Positions 1 to 7,455 of a stretch of DNA of 64,000 nucleotides are shown piece by piece; position 1 is the stretch's first letter; each line of letters starts with the position of its first letter. The DNA is from Saccharothrix sp. ALI-22-I (lineage in GTDB: Bacteria; Actinomycetota; Actinomycetes; Mycobacteriales; Pseudonocardiaceae): the NCBI RefSeq assembly GCF_001984175.1, contig NZ_MTQP01000068.1, forward strand, positions 434,001 through 498,000, in the 5' to 3' direction. The notes beneath the pieces are model-generated. The model was not told the origin of the DNA. It saw only the letters and a list, made by a program, of their open reading frames with translations, and searched no databases. A program made the translations under genes and the position numbers.

Positions 1-2
1 CG

Positions 3-425
3 TCCGGTCCGAAGACCTACGACGCCGAACAGCTGGCGACCGTCAAGCCGCTCCCGACGCCGGACCTCGTGGTGCTCAAGCAGGCGGGCACGACCGAGGC
101 GCGCTCGGTGATCGTGGTGGAGAACGAGGTCACCACCAGCATGTGGGCGTTCAAGTCCGCCGACCCGTCGGCCCTGCTCACCTCGCTGACCACGGACCAG
201 AAGCGGTTCGGCTTCATCGAGGACACCACGGGCACCGCGGCTGTCCCGGTCTACAAGTCGACGCAGACCAGCGGCAGCAAGACCATCACCGTGTTCCGCA
301 CGCACTACGTCACCGACGACGAGGTGATCCGGGTCGAGGTGTTCGCCGCCGACGAGGCCTCCGCGAAGGAGCGCTTCGACGCGGTGCTGGCCGAGCAGCT
401 CGAACACCAGGCGCCGAAGAAGTGA
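3..425 (+). CDS. hypothetical protein, 5' end outside window
   Basis: The frame is open from base 3 to the TGA at 423-425, giving 140 visible residues and no upstream stop, so the gene begins left of the window. The in-frame GTG at 69 is not a convincing start because coding-like sequence continues above it. The visible part has no membrane segment and reads as a small mixed alpha/beta domain with charged helices near the C-terminus. I do not recognise the family. Its stop overlaps the GTG of the next gene (GTGA, 422-425), so it is probably co-transcribed and coupled with the glycosyltransferase genes downstream. A role in that surface-glycan locus is inferred from position only. Confidence 0.75.
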   Translation, partial: SGPKTYDAEQLATVKPLPTPDLVVLKQAGTTEARSVIVVENEVTTSMWAFKSADPSALLTSLTTDQKRFGFIEDTTGTAAVPVYKSTQTSGSKTITVFRTHYVTDDEVIRVEVFAADEASAKERFDAVLAEQLEHQAPKK

Positions 426-1315
426 CGGTTCCCCGGACGCTGCGCGTCGCGATCGTGCTGTACCACAACCCGCTCGCCGAGATCTGGCGTTGCGTCCGCG
501 CGCTGAACCGCGCCGCGGAGATCGCGATCGCCGACACCGGCCTGGAGTCGGTGGCGATCGCGATCGGCGACTGCTCGGACGCGCCGCTCATCAGCGACAC
601 CGAAGTGCGGAACCTGCAGTCGAGCGTGGGCGAGGGCGTGTCGCTGGACTACCGGTGGTTCGGCGTCAACCTCGGGCACAGCGCGGGCAGCAACGCGCTG
701 GCCGAGGACGCGGCCGAGGACGCCGTGCTGTTCCTGAACCCGGACAGCTACGTGGCGCCGACGCTGCTGCGGCACCTGCTGGACTCGTTGCGCGATCCCG
801 CGGTCGCGGCGGCGGACGCCCGGCAGATCCCGTGCGAGCACCCGAAGCACTTCGACCCGCGCAGCGGCGACCAGAGCTGGGCCAGCGGCGCGTGCCTGCT
901 GGTGCGGACGCCCGCGTTCCACGCGGTCGGCGGGTTCGACGCCGAATGGTTCCCCTCCTACGTCAACGACGTGGACCTGAGTTGGCGCATCCGGCTGCGC
1001 GGCGCCCGCGTGGTGCACCAGCCGCGCGCGGTGCTGTTCCACGACAAGCGCCTGGACGCCTCGGCGCAGGTGCGCACCACCGCGATCGAACCGTACGAGG
1101 GCATCCTGGGCAGGCTGATGCTGGCGACCAGGTACGGCAGGCCGGACATCGTCACCGAGACCGTCGACGTGATGCGCGTGCACGGCAGCGAAGAGCAGCG
1201 GCGGGCGTTGGAGGAGTTCGAGCGCAGGCGCGCGGCCGACCGCCTGCCCGTCCCGGTGCCGGCCGACGGGGTGGCGGAGTTCATCGCCGGCGAGTACGGC
1301 CGACGCCGATTCTGA
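422..1315 (+). CDS. glycosyltransferase family 2
   Basis: A 297-residue GT-A fold protein. The start is the GTG at 422, which overlaps the previous stop; the longer open frame above it is only a shadow. The N-terminus has the beta-strand V-A-I-V-L-Y-H-N-P. It is followed by a G-V-N-L-G-H-S-A-G-S-N segment and the acidic metal/nucleotide motif F-L-N-P-D-S near residue 110, which is the rhamnosyltransferase-like N-P-D version of DxD. A G-G-F-D and N-D-V-D-L-S-W-R stretch near residues 170-190 corresponds to the acceptor side and catalytic base of GT2 enzymes. It probably transfers a sugar (rhamnose-like donor by family resemblance) during assembly of a surface polysaccharide. The next gene, another glycosyltransferase, starts 12 bases downstream. 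Confidence 0.88.
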   Translation: MTVPRTLRVAIVLYHNPLAEIWRCVRALNRAAEIAIADTGLESVAIAIGDCSDAPLISDTEVRNLQSSVGEGVSLDYRWFGVNLGHSAGSNALAEDAAEDAVLFLNPDSYVAPTLLRHLLDSLRDPAVAAADARQIPCEHPKHFDPRSGDQSWASGACLLVRTPAFHAVGGFDAEWFPSYVNDVDLSWRIRLRGARVVHQPRAVLFHDKRLDASAQVRTTAIEPYEGILGRLMLATRYGRPDIVTETVDVMRVHGSEEQRRALEEFERRRAADRLPVPVPADGVAEFIAGEYGRRRF

Positions 1316-1326
1316 GGAACGGGCAC

Positions 1327-3054
1327 GTGAGCAACTACGAGTTCACCTTCAACGAGAACGGCCCCTACGGGGCGGCCGTCCGCCTGCTCTCCGACACCGA
1401 TCCGGACGGCCGCGTGGTGCTCGACATCGGCTGCGGCGCCGCACCGGTGGCCGAGCCCCTGCGCAGCCGCGGCACCACGTACGTGGGTGTCGACATCGAC
1501 GAGGAGTCGGTGCGCAAGCTGGCCGACCGGGGCTTCGAGAGCCACGTGGTCGACTTGGTGCAGCCGGGTCTGGAGCAGGTGCTGGACAAGATCCTCGACG
1601 GGCGGGAGCTGGCCGCCGTCCTGTGCCTGGACGTGCTGGAGCACGTGCCGGACCCGCGGGAGGTGCTGGAGCAGCTGACCGCGTTGACCAACGCGCACCC
1701 GGCCGCCGAGCTGGTGGTGAGCATCCCCAACGTCGCCCACGTGGACCTGGCCCGGCAGCTGCTGTCCGGCCGGTGGGACACCACCGACTCGGGCCTGCTG
1801 GACCGCACGCACCTGCGGTTCTTCACCGAGCGCACGTTGACCGAGCTCATGACGTCGACCGGGTGGTACGAGGCCGCGCGCGAGGACTTCCGGCTGGAGC
1901 GGTCCGACCAGCACCGGCCCGGACACCCGCTGTTCGAGCCGAAGGCGACGCTCGGCATGTTCGTGCGCCAGATCCGCGACGGCATGGACCCGCACGGCGA
2001 GGTCAACCAGTTCGTCCGCCGCTACCACCGCGGCGCGGCCCGGCGTCCGGTGGAGGTCGACGCCGAGGCGCCGTTCCTGAGCGTGGTGCTGCGCACCCAG
2101 GGCAAGCGGCCGGACTCGCTGATGGACGTGCTGTGCTGCCTGGGTGCCCAGACCGACCTCGACTTCGAGGTGGTGCTGGTGGTGCACGACTCGGCCCGGA
2201 CGCGCGACGTCCGCGAGCTGGTCGACCTGTTCGAGGGCAACCTGTCCCACCGGGTGCGGGTGGTGGGTTGCGACGGCGGCACGCGCAGCCGTCCGGCCAA
2301 CGTCGGCCTGCGTGCCGCGGCCGGCGAGTACGTCGTCTTCCTGGACGACGACGATTTCATCACCGCGAACTGGGTGGAGAACATCCGGGAGGGCGCGCGG
2401 ACCGCGCCCGGCAAGGTGATCCGGTGGTGGGCCGCCGAGCAGCACCGCACCTGGCACGACGAGGGCGCGCTGGCCGTGCACACCGCGACCGGCCCGCTCA
2501 CCCCGCAGTACGCGACGATGTTCGACCTGCCGCGGCACCTCCGGCAGAACGAGACGCCGTTCCACTGCTTCTCGTTCCCGCGGGTGCTGGTGGAGTTGGG
2601 CTTCGAGTTCGACGAGGCGTTGACGGTGTGCGAGGACTGGGAGTTCCTGGTGCGCGCGGCGTCGTTCTGCGGTGTGCACGACACCGAGCAGATGACCAGC
2701 GTCTACAACAGGTGGTCGCAGCGGACGTCGTCGCACGCGGTCGCGTCCGACGAGTGGACGGTGATGCGGTCGGTGGTGCACGTGGCGCTGGACGAACGCC
2801 CGCTGCTGCTGCCGCCGGGCAGTGTCCGCGACCTGGACCGGGCGCTGGAGCAGCACGAACTGGCGCAGCACCGGATCCAGGCGTTGGAGGCCGAGATCGC
2901 CTCGGTGCGGGCTCTCCTCGCGCACACCGAGCAGGTGTCGGCGAACGCGCACTACGCACTGGACGAGCTGCGCAGCTCCACGTCGTGGAAGGTCGGTGCG
3001 CCGGTCCGGGTGGCCGGTGCGGTGGCACGTCGGCTGCGTGGCAAGCGGCCTTAG
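1327..3054 (+). CDS. bifunctional SAM methyltransferase / GT2 glycosyltransferase with C-terminal coiled coil
   Basis: A 575-residue fusion. Residues about 1-215 form a class I SAM-dependent methyltransferase, with V-L-D-I-G-C-G at 31-37, a G-V-D-I-D acidic loop, and L-C-L-D-V-L-E-H-V. Residues about 248-480 form a GT2 domain with S-V-V-L-R-T-Q-G at its start, the metal motif F-L-D-D-D-D near 338 and C-E-D-W-E-F near 435. The last 90 residues are a heptad-rich helix ending in S-S-T-S-W-K-V, a tail common at the C-terminus of polysaccharide glycosyltransferases. Such fusions usually extend and methyl-cap a surface glycan. The GTG start at 1327 lies 12 bases after the upstream glycosyltransferase, so both genes read as one operon. 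Confidence 0.85.
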   Translation: MSNYEFTFNENGPYGAAVRLLSDTDPDGRVVLDIGCGAAPVAEPLRSRGTTYVGVDIDEESVRKLADRGFESHVVDLVQPGLEQVLDKILDGRELAAVLCLDVLEHVPDPREVLEQLTALTNAHPAAELVVSIPNVAHVDLARQLLSGRWDTTDSGLLDRTHLRFFTERTLTELMTSTGWYEAAREDFRLERSDQHRPGHPLFEPKATLGMFVRQIRDGMDPHGEVNQFVRRYHRGAARRPVEVDAEAPFLSVVLRTQGKRPDSLMDVLCCLGAQTDLDFEVVLVVHDSARTRDVRELVDLFEGNLSHRVRVVGCDGGTRSRPANVGLRAAAGEYVVFLDDDDFITANWVENIREGARTAPGKVIRWWAAEQHRTWHDEGALAVHTATGPLTPQYATMFDLPRHLRQNETPFHCFSFPRVLVELGFEFDEALTVCEDWEFLVRAASFCGVHDTEQMTSVYNRWSQRTSSHAVASDEWTVMRSVVHVALDERPLLLPPGSVRDLDRALEQHELAQHRIQALEAEIASVRALLAHTEQVSANAHYALDELRSSTSWKVGAPVRVAGAVARRLRGKRP

Positions 3055-3078
3055 CTGCTTTAGCTCGCCTTAGCCGCC

Positions 3079-4380
3079 TTAGCGGGGGTGCTTGGCCAGC
3101 TCGGACTTGAGCGCGTCGAGCGCCGTGCGGGACAGCACCGGGTTGATGCCGGACACGAGGCTGCGTTCGGCGGCCTGGATCACCACCACGTCGCTGTCGA
3201 CCAGCACGTCCGCCACCTCCGCGACGCTGGTGCCCGCGGTATCGCTGTGCACGACGGTCAGGTCGGCGAACCCGCCGGTCAGGTACTGGGTGGCGAACAG
3301 CGTGAACGAGTCGGCGACCATGCCGACCTTCGCCTTCACCACGCCCTTGCCGGTGGCCCCGGTGAGCCGCAGCGGTTCCCGGAACGCCTTGTCGACGGTC
3401 CGGCTCTGCACGGTCTTGCCGTCGGGCGCGAGGTCGTAGGTCTGCAACGGGTTGTCGCCGGTCTTGCCGAGCAGCGGCGGCAGGTCGGCGTCGCGCCGCA
3501 CGACCGTCGCCGGGGTGGCCTTCCACGACGCGGTGACGCCCGGCTCGACCTCCTCGGCGAGCGCCCGGGTCATCGCCAGACCGCCCTCGTAGGTCCAGTG
3601 GGTGTCGGTGCTGGGGTAGACCGGCGCGCCACGGCGGTCCGCCGCGACCCGGAGCGCGGGCCGGATGTCCAGCGCCTCCCCCTCCTCGACGGCCCGGCGC
3701 CAGAACGTGTCGTGGGCGTCCTTCAAGCACTTCGCGCCGACGAACTCGGCGGGCAGGTGCTCGGGCACCATCGTCGTCTTGTCGGGCGCGACCACCAGCA
3801 CGAACTCCCGCCCGGACGACTCGACGGCCGCCCGCAGCTCCTTCATCGCGCCGATGACGTCGTCCATCGGGCGTTCGGGCAGGCACGCGCCGAGCACGTC
3901 GTAGCCGAGGTAGAGCCATCCGTCGGTGCCCTCGATGACCTTGGGGAAGCCCGCGGCGCGCAGCTTCTCGCGGTCCTCGTCACCGGGGTTCGGCACGGCC
4001 GCCTGGACGGGCTGGGTGTCGTGCCGCTGACCCAGTGGCGGCGGTTCGCCGAACAGGCCCCGGCTGATGCCGTCGGACGCGCGCACGGCGACGTCGCGCA
4101 ACGGGAGGTTGTCGTCGGCCCACTTGGACAGGCCGGTGAAGAAACCCCAGCCGTCGGTGACCGACGGGAACTTGGCGGGTTCGCGGTTCTCGATCGAGGG
4201 TGGCCGCACGCCGACCACGAACAACAGCAGCGGGGTCACGAAGAAGACCAGCGCCGTGACGCCCGCCGCGCGTTGGTGCCCGCTGTGCCGTGGTCGGTAG
4301 AAGGCGTGCTCTTTGGGGAGCATCGACTCCGGCAACGGCGGCAGACCGGTCGGACGGCCGGCGCGCGGGTCGGTGCTCAC
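3079..4380 (-). CDS. membrane-anchored AlgX/AlgJ-like SGNH-fold protein (probable polysaccharide O-acetyltransferase)
   Basis: 433 residues from a GTG start (S-T-D-P-R-A-G); the open frame extends further but the extra N-terminus lacks coding character. A proline-rich cytoplasmic tail is followed by one membrane segment at about 39-58, then an extracytoplasmic domain. The domain shows the AlgX/AlgJ pattern: E-G-T-D-G-W-L-Y-L-G, a lone S-T-D-T-H-W-T-Y-E-G segment carrying the Asp-x-His pair, and V-A-D-S-F-T as the putative nucleophile block. In alginate systems such proteins O-acetylate the glycan outside the membrane. The gene converges on the glycosyltransferase pair, so the likely substrate is the glycan made there. 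No MBOAT partner is visible in the window, so acetyltransferase activity remains a family-based inference. Confidence 0.75.
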   Translation of the reverse strand: MSTDPRAGRPTGLPPLPESMLPKEHAFYRPRHSGHQRAAGVTALVFFVTPLLLFVVGVRPPSIENREPAKFPSVTDGWGFFTGLSKWADDNLPLRDVAVRASDGISRGLFGEPPPLGQRHDTQPVQAAVPNPGDEDREKLRAAGFPKVIEGTDGWLYLGYDVLGACLPERPMDDVIGAMKELRAAVESSGREFVLVVAPDKTTMVPEHLPAEFVGAKCLKDAHDTFWRRAVEEGEALDIRPALRVAADRRGAPVYPSTDTHWTYEGGLAMTRALAEEVEPGVTASWKATPATVVRRDADLPPLLGKTGDNPLQTYDLAPDGKTVQSRTVDKAFREPLRLTGATGKGVVKAKVGMVADSFTLFATQYLTGGFADLTVVHSDTAGTSVAEVADVLVDSDVVVIQAAERSLVSGINPVLSRTALDALKSELAKHPR

Positions 4381-4522
4381 GGCGAACAGCGTAGCCGGCG
4401 GACGAGTCACCCGTGGGTGTTCACCGGAAGGTGGGGATTGACGCGGCTCCGGTCGTGCAACCCGGCACGCATGGTGGGCGTCTCTTCGGGTGACACGAAC
4501 ACCCGAGCACCGGAGGAACCAG

Positions 4523-4651
4523 ATGTGGCTCACTGTGAGCCTGGTCACTTTGGGGGCACTGGCGTTTTTAGTGCGAACCGTTCGGGTCCTGCGATCCGTA
4601 TCGAAATCCGATGGTGGCGAACCCCGTATTGAGACCGCCCCACCGGTCTAG
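4523..4651 (+). CDS. possible 42-residue membrane protein
   Basis: ATG at 4523 is preceded by GGAGG at 4512-4516, a good spacing. The product starts with a hydrophobic helix (W-L-T-V-S-L-V-T-L-G-A-L-A-F-L-V), then a basic R-T-V-R-V-L-R segment and a short polar tail. It fits the many short single-pass proteins of actinobacteria. Codon use (TTT, TTA, AAA) is less GC-biased than the neighbours, which weakens the case. I do not recognise a family. It lies in the 365-base gap between the AlgX-like gene and the next plus-strand gene. Confidence 0.4.
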   Translation: MWLTVSLVTLGALAFLVRTVRVLRSVSKSDGGEPRIETAPPV

Positions 4652-4745
4652 TCCCTATGGCGGATTGTCCGCTTGCCGTACGATCATTTCGGGTCGTACG
4701 GGCCTGTGCCTGCTAGGGGACCTCAGAGCAAGAGGTAGGTGCGTC

Positions 4746-5120
4746 ATGGATCTCGCACTGAGCAAGGTCATCGAGCTGCGCGAAAGCGGCTTCCAGTTCC
4801 TCCACCTCCGGGACGAGGACGGACAGCTCGATCGCATCATGGCGTTCAAGCAGCGCAGAGGGTTCATCGACTCGATCCTGTTCTGGTCCGAGACCGAGGC
4901 CCGCGCGGGCCGGTTGCCGGCTGTTCGGGACAGTCAGCGGGCCGCCCAGGCGGTGTGGATTTACGAGGGACCGCTGGTCGAGGCCGTGGACCGGCTGTTG
5001 GACCTGCCGGAGCCGGGCACGCGCAACGCGCCCTCGCTGATGAAGCGGACGGCGTCGGACCTCGCGGTCGTGACGACGCTGCCGTTCAAGCTGAAGATCC
5101 CGCCCGGCGCGATCGCCTAG
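4746..5120 (+). CDS. hypothetical protein, 124 aa
   Basis: ATG at 4746 follows an AGAGGTAGG ribosome-binding site; the open frame extends upstream but without coding bias. The product is soluble and has no signal peptide or membrane segment. Its N-terminal half is helical and charged, with F-Q-F-L-H-L-R-D-E-D-G-Q-L-D-R. The end is a hydrophobic strand followed by a proline-containing tail. I do not recognise a conserved domain. It stands alone: a terminator hairpin follows directly and the next gene is convergent. Confidence 0.75.
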   Translation: MDLALSKVIELRESGFQFLHLRDEDGQLDRIMAFKQRRGFIDSILFWSETEARAGRLPAVRDSQRAAQAVWIYEGPLVEAVDRLLDLPEPGTRNAPSLMKRTASDLAVVTTLPFKLKIPPGAIA

Positions 5121-5139
5121 ACATCTTTCGTTAACGTCA

Positions 5140-5168
5140 CCCGCCGCACACAAATGCGGCGGGCTTTG
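5140..5168. terminator. intrinsic terminator between convergent genes
   Basis: A 9-bp perfect stem (CCCGCCGCA / TGCGGCGGG) with a 6-base loop is followed by CTTTGG on the plus strand. It closes the 124-residue gene and may also serve the convergent response-regulator gene. Confidence 0.75.
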
Positions 5169-5246
5169 GCGTTTCGGTCACTGTCCGTAATATTTGTTGA
5201 TTTTCGTAAAGTTTCGACGCGGCAATGTCCGGTTAACCAGGAATAT

Positions 5247-5909
5247 TCACCCTCGCCGGGGCGAGACCAATCCTGATTCGTAGGCGAGCACCACGAGTTG
5301 CGCCCGGTCCCGCGCGCCCAGCTTGGTCATGACGCGGCTGACGTGAGTGCGCGACGTCGCCGGGCTGATCACCAAGTGCTCGGCGATCTCCTCGTTGGAC
5401 ATTCCCGCGGCGACGAGCGCGAGGATTTCCCGCTCCCGCGCGGTGAGCTCTCGGAGGGCCTTCGGGTCGGGACGGCGGTGCTCCGGTCGGTTCGCGAACT
5501 CCTCGATCAACTTCCGGGTGACACTCGGTGCGAGGAGCGCCTCACCCTCCGCGACCACGGTGAGGGCACGGAGCAGCTCCACCGGATCGGTGTCCTTGAG
5601 CAGGAAGCCCGACGCACCGCTGCGCAACGCCTCGAACACGTACTCGTCCACGTTGAAGGTCGTCAGGACGAGCACCTTCACGTCCGGCAGCTCGGCGCAG
5701 ATCTGCCGGGTGGCGACCAGACCGTCGGTACCGGGCATGCGGATGTCCATCACGACGACGTCCGGCCGGTGCTCGTGGGCCTGCCGCACGGCCTCCGCGC
5801 CGTCACCGGCCTCGCCGACGACCTCGAACCCGTCCTCGGTGTCGAGCAGCAGGCGGAAACCCGCGCGCACCAACGCCTGGTCGTCGGCCAGCACCACCCT
5901 GATCACCAC
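5247..5909 (-). CDS. NarL/FixJ-family response regulator
   Basis: 220 residues. The receiver domain spans 1-125, with the acidic pair D9-D10, phospho-acceptor D55 in V-V-V-M-D-I-R-M-P-G, a Thr at 83-84 and K105. A LuxR-type helix-turn-helix occupies about 150-210 (E-L-T-A-R-E-R-E-I-L ... S-N-E-E-I-A-E-H-L). It should be a DNA-binding transcription factor activated by the adjacent HisKA_3 histidine kinase. The start is GTG at 5909, preceded by GAGG within the kinase reading frame. The two coding regions overlap by 107 bases, much more than the usual 4. The target genes are unknown. Confidence 0.92.
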   Translation of the reverse strand: MVIRVVLADDQALVRAGFRLLLDTEDGFEVVGEAGDGAEAVRQAHEHRPDVVVMDIRMPGTDGLVATRQICAELPDVKVLVLTTFNVDEYVFEALRSGASGFLLKDTDPVELLRALTVVAEGEALLAPSVTRKLIEEFANRPEHRRPDPKALRELTAREREILALVAAGMSNEEIAEHLVISPATSRTHVSRVMTKLGARDRAQLVVLAYESGLVSPRRG

Positions 5910-6705
5910 GAACCTCCCACGGTAGGACTGCCCTGATTGCGAAGCCCTGGTTCGACGGTCCCGCTTCCAGCGTGCCGCCGAGCGCTTCCACCCGTTCCCG
6001 CATACCCCGGATGCCGATGCCCGCGCCCTGCGGCGGTTGATCGCCGTCGTCGGTGCCGTCGTCGGTGATGGTGAGGACCAGGGCGTCCTCGGTGTGCTCG
6101 AACGAGATGACGATCTCGGACGCGTTCGGCGCGTACCGCATCGCGTTGGTCAGCGCCTCCTGCACCACCCGGTACGCGGCGGCGTCGACCGGGGCGGGGA
6201 GCGTGCCGGGAGTGCCGACGACCTTGGCGTGCGGCACTGGTTTCACCAGCTCGTCGAGCCGGTCCAGGCTGGGCACCGGCGTGGTGCCCTCTCCGGTTCG
6301 CAGCACGCCGAGCGTCGCCCGCAGGTCGTCCAACGCGTGGCCGCTGGCTTCTTTGATCGCCTTGAGCGCTTTGACGGCCTCTTCGGGGCGCCGGTCGGCC
6401 ACGTGCGCGGCGACGCCCGCCTGGACGTTGATCATGGCGAGGCTGTGCGCGACGACATCGTGAACCTCACGCGCGATCCGCAACCGTTCTTCTTCCACCT
6501 GGCGACTCCGCTGTTCGACGACCCGGGTGCGGCGCAGGGAGAACACGGCGATGGCGGGTGCGGCGATCAGCGGACCCCAGTGGCCGGTGACGTAGTAGAG
6601 CCACGTGGAACCGCCGGTCACCGCGATGACGGCGACCGGGAAGCGCTTGCGCCAGATCAGCGGCACGAACGTCGCCGCGAACCAGACCCACGCCAACCAC
6701 GCCAC
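5803..6705 (-). CDS. HisKA_3-type sensor histidine kinase
   Basis: 300 residues. Two or three membrane segments lie in residues 1-55 and form a minimal sensor without an extracellular domain. The dimerisation/phospho-acceptor helix carries H82 in R-E-V-H-D-V-V-A-H-S. The ATPase domain has N187 (E-A-L-T-N-A-M-R-Y-A) and glycine-rich loops near 216-235. It should phosphorylate the response regulator encoded immediately downstream. GTG 6705 is the first start in the frame; the N-terminus is shorter than the four- to five-helix sensors typical of the family. The frame runs 107 bases into the regulator gene, where the tail (G-R-R-P-G-V-G-A-R...) looks like out-of-frame translation. The ancestral stop may therefore have been lost. 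Confidence 0.85.
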   Translation of the reverse strand: MAWLAWVWFAATFVPLIWRKRFPVAVIAVTGGSTWLYYVTGHWGPLIAAPAIAVFSLRRTRVVEQRSRQVEEERLRIAREVHDVVAHSLAMINVQAGVAAHVADRRPEEAVKALKAIKEASGHALDDLRATLGVLRTGEGTTPVPSLDRLDELVKPVPHAKVVGTPGTLPAPVDAAAYRVVQEALTNAMRYAPNASEIVISFEHTEDALVLTITDDGTDDGDQPPQGAGIGIRGMRERVEALGGTLEAGPSNQGFAIRAVLPWEVRGDQGGAGRRPGVGARGFPPAARHRGRVRGRRRGR

Positions 6706-6769
6706 GGGACGACGGTACGGGAGACCGACGCAGGTCAGCGTCCGCTCAAAAGCGTTTCACCGCCGTACG

Positions 6770-6989
6770 TCAGCCGTCGTACGCACCGTTCTTGGCCGCC
6801 GTCAGGAAGCCCGCCCAGTTCGGGAGCGCCACGGTTGGGCCGGCCGGGTTCTCAAGTCACGCCCCCGCACCGAGTGACCCGCCGGCGCGACTTCGACACC
6901 GACCGCTCCCCCTTCATCGGGAACCCGTCGCCGGGTCTGCACGGTGGGACGCCGCTGGACTGGGTGAACTATTCCACCCACCCGAGTTA
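6770..6989 (-). pseudogene. frameshifted DUF397-domain remnant
   Basis: On the minus strand the last 27 codons before the TGA at 6770-6772 read N-P-A-G-P-T-V-A-L-P-N-W-A-G-F-L and on to G-A-Y-D-G, the standard C-terminal half of DUF397 proteins. The preceding coding signal (G-V-E-V-A-P-A-G-H-S-V-R-G-R-D) is the standard middle of the same domain but lies in another frame, so a one-base frameshift separates D and N-P-A-G. The N-terminal W-x-x-S-S portion is poorly preserved. DUF397 genes normally sit beside an XRE regulator; none is adjacent here. The rest of the 327-base gap holds no other gene I can support. Confidence 0.55.
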
Positions 6990-7032
6990 GCGAGCTTGTA
7001 CTAGGCACCCTGATTGCGAAACTTTCCGGCCC

Positions 7033-7359
7033 ATGAACCTCAGGAGGACCATCGCGGGTGCTGCGGTCGGCCTCGGCGGCACCGCTGTCATGCTCGGCCT
7101 GGGCGGCACGGCGCACGCTGCCGACGCCGGCGCGCAGACGAGGCCGGACCTCGACTCCGAGTTGGGCAAGGTCGGGTCGATCGGTGACCTCGCCCGGCTC
7201 GACACGAAGGACCCGGGCGGCAAGCTCCAGGCCCTGAACTTCCAGGACCCCAGCGCCACCGCGTTGGTGCAGAACCTCGACGGCCAGGTCGTTCCCAGCC
7301 TCCTCGGCTACGACAACACCGAGGATCCGGCGAACCTGGAACTCGGTCCGGGCTCCTGA
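7033..7359 (+). CDS. small secreted hypothetical protein
   Basis: 108 residues from ATG 7033. A clear Sec signal peptide has a basic M-N-L-R-R start, a glycine/alanine/leucine core, and cleavage after A-H-A near residue 29. The mature 79-residue part is acidic and has no cysteine or membrane segment. It resembles no family I can name. No convincing Shine-Dalgarno precedes the ATG. It is a single-gene unit followed by a strong hairpin terminator. Confidence 0.7.
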   Translation: MNLRRTIAGAAVGLGGTAVMLGLGGTAHAADAGAQTRPDLDSELGKVGSIGDLARLDTKDPGGKLQALNFQDPSATALVQNLDGQVVPSLLGYDNTEDPANLELGPGS

Positions 7360-7377
7360 CGAGCCCATCCAAGCCGG

Positions 7378-7417
7378 AACGGTCCCGGCCCCCTCCCCCT
7401 CGGGCCGGGGCCGTTCC
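7378..7417. terminator. GC-rich hairpin terminator
   Basis: A long inverted repeat (ACGGTCCCGGCCC / GGGCCGGGGCCGT, one mismatch) flanks a CCTCCCCCTC loop. It lies between two convergent genes and can serve both. Confidence 0.65.
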
Positions 7418-7455
7418 AACCCCGATCCACCCGCGAGAAACGCCCGAGCACTCGG

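Noticed and set aside
3050..3085. Four CTTAGC-like repeats between convergent genes
   Set aside because: Short and probably just stop codons on both strands in a 24-base spacer; no hairpin.
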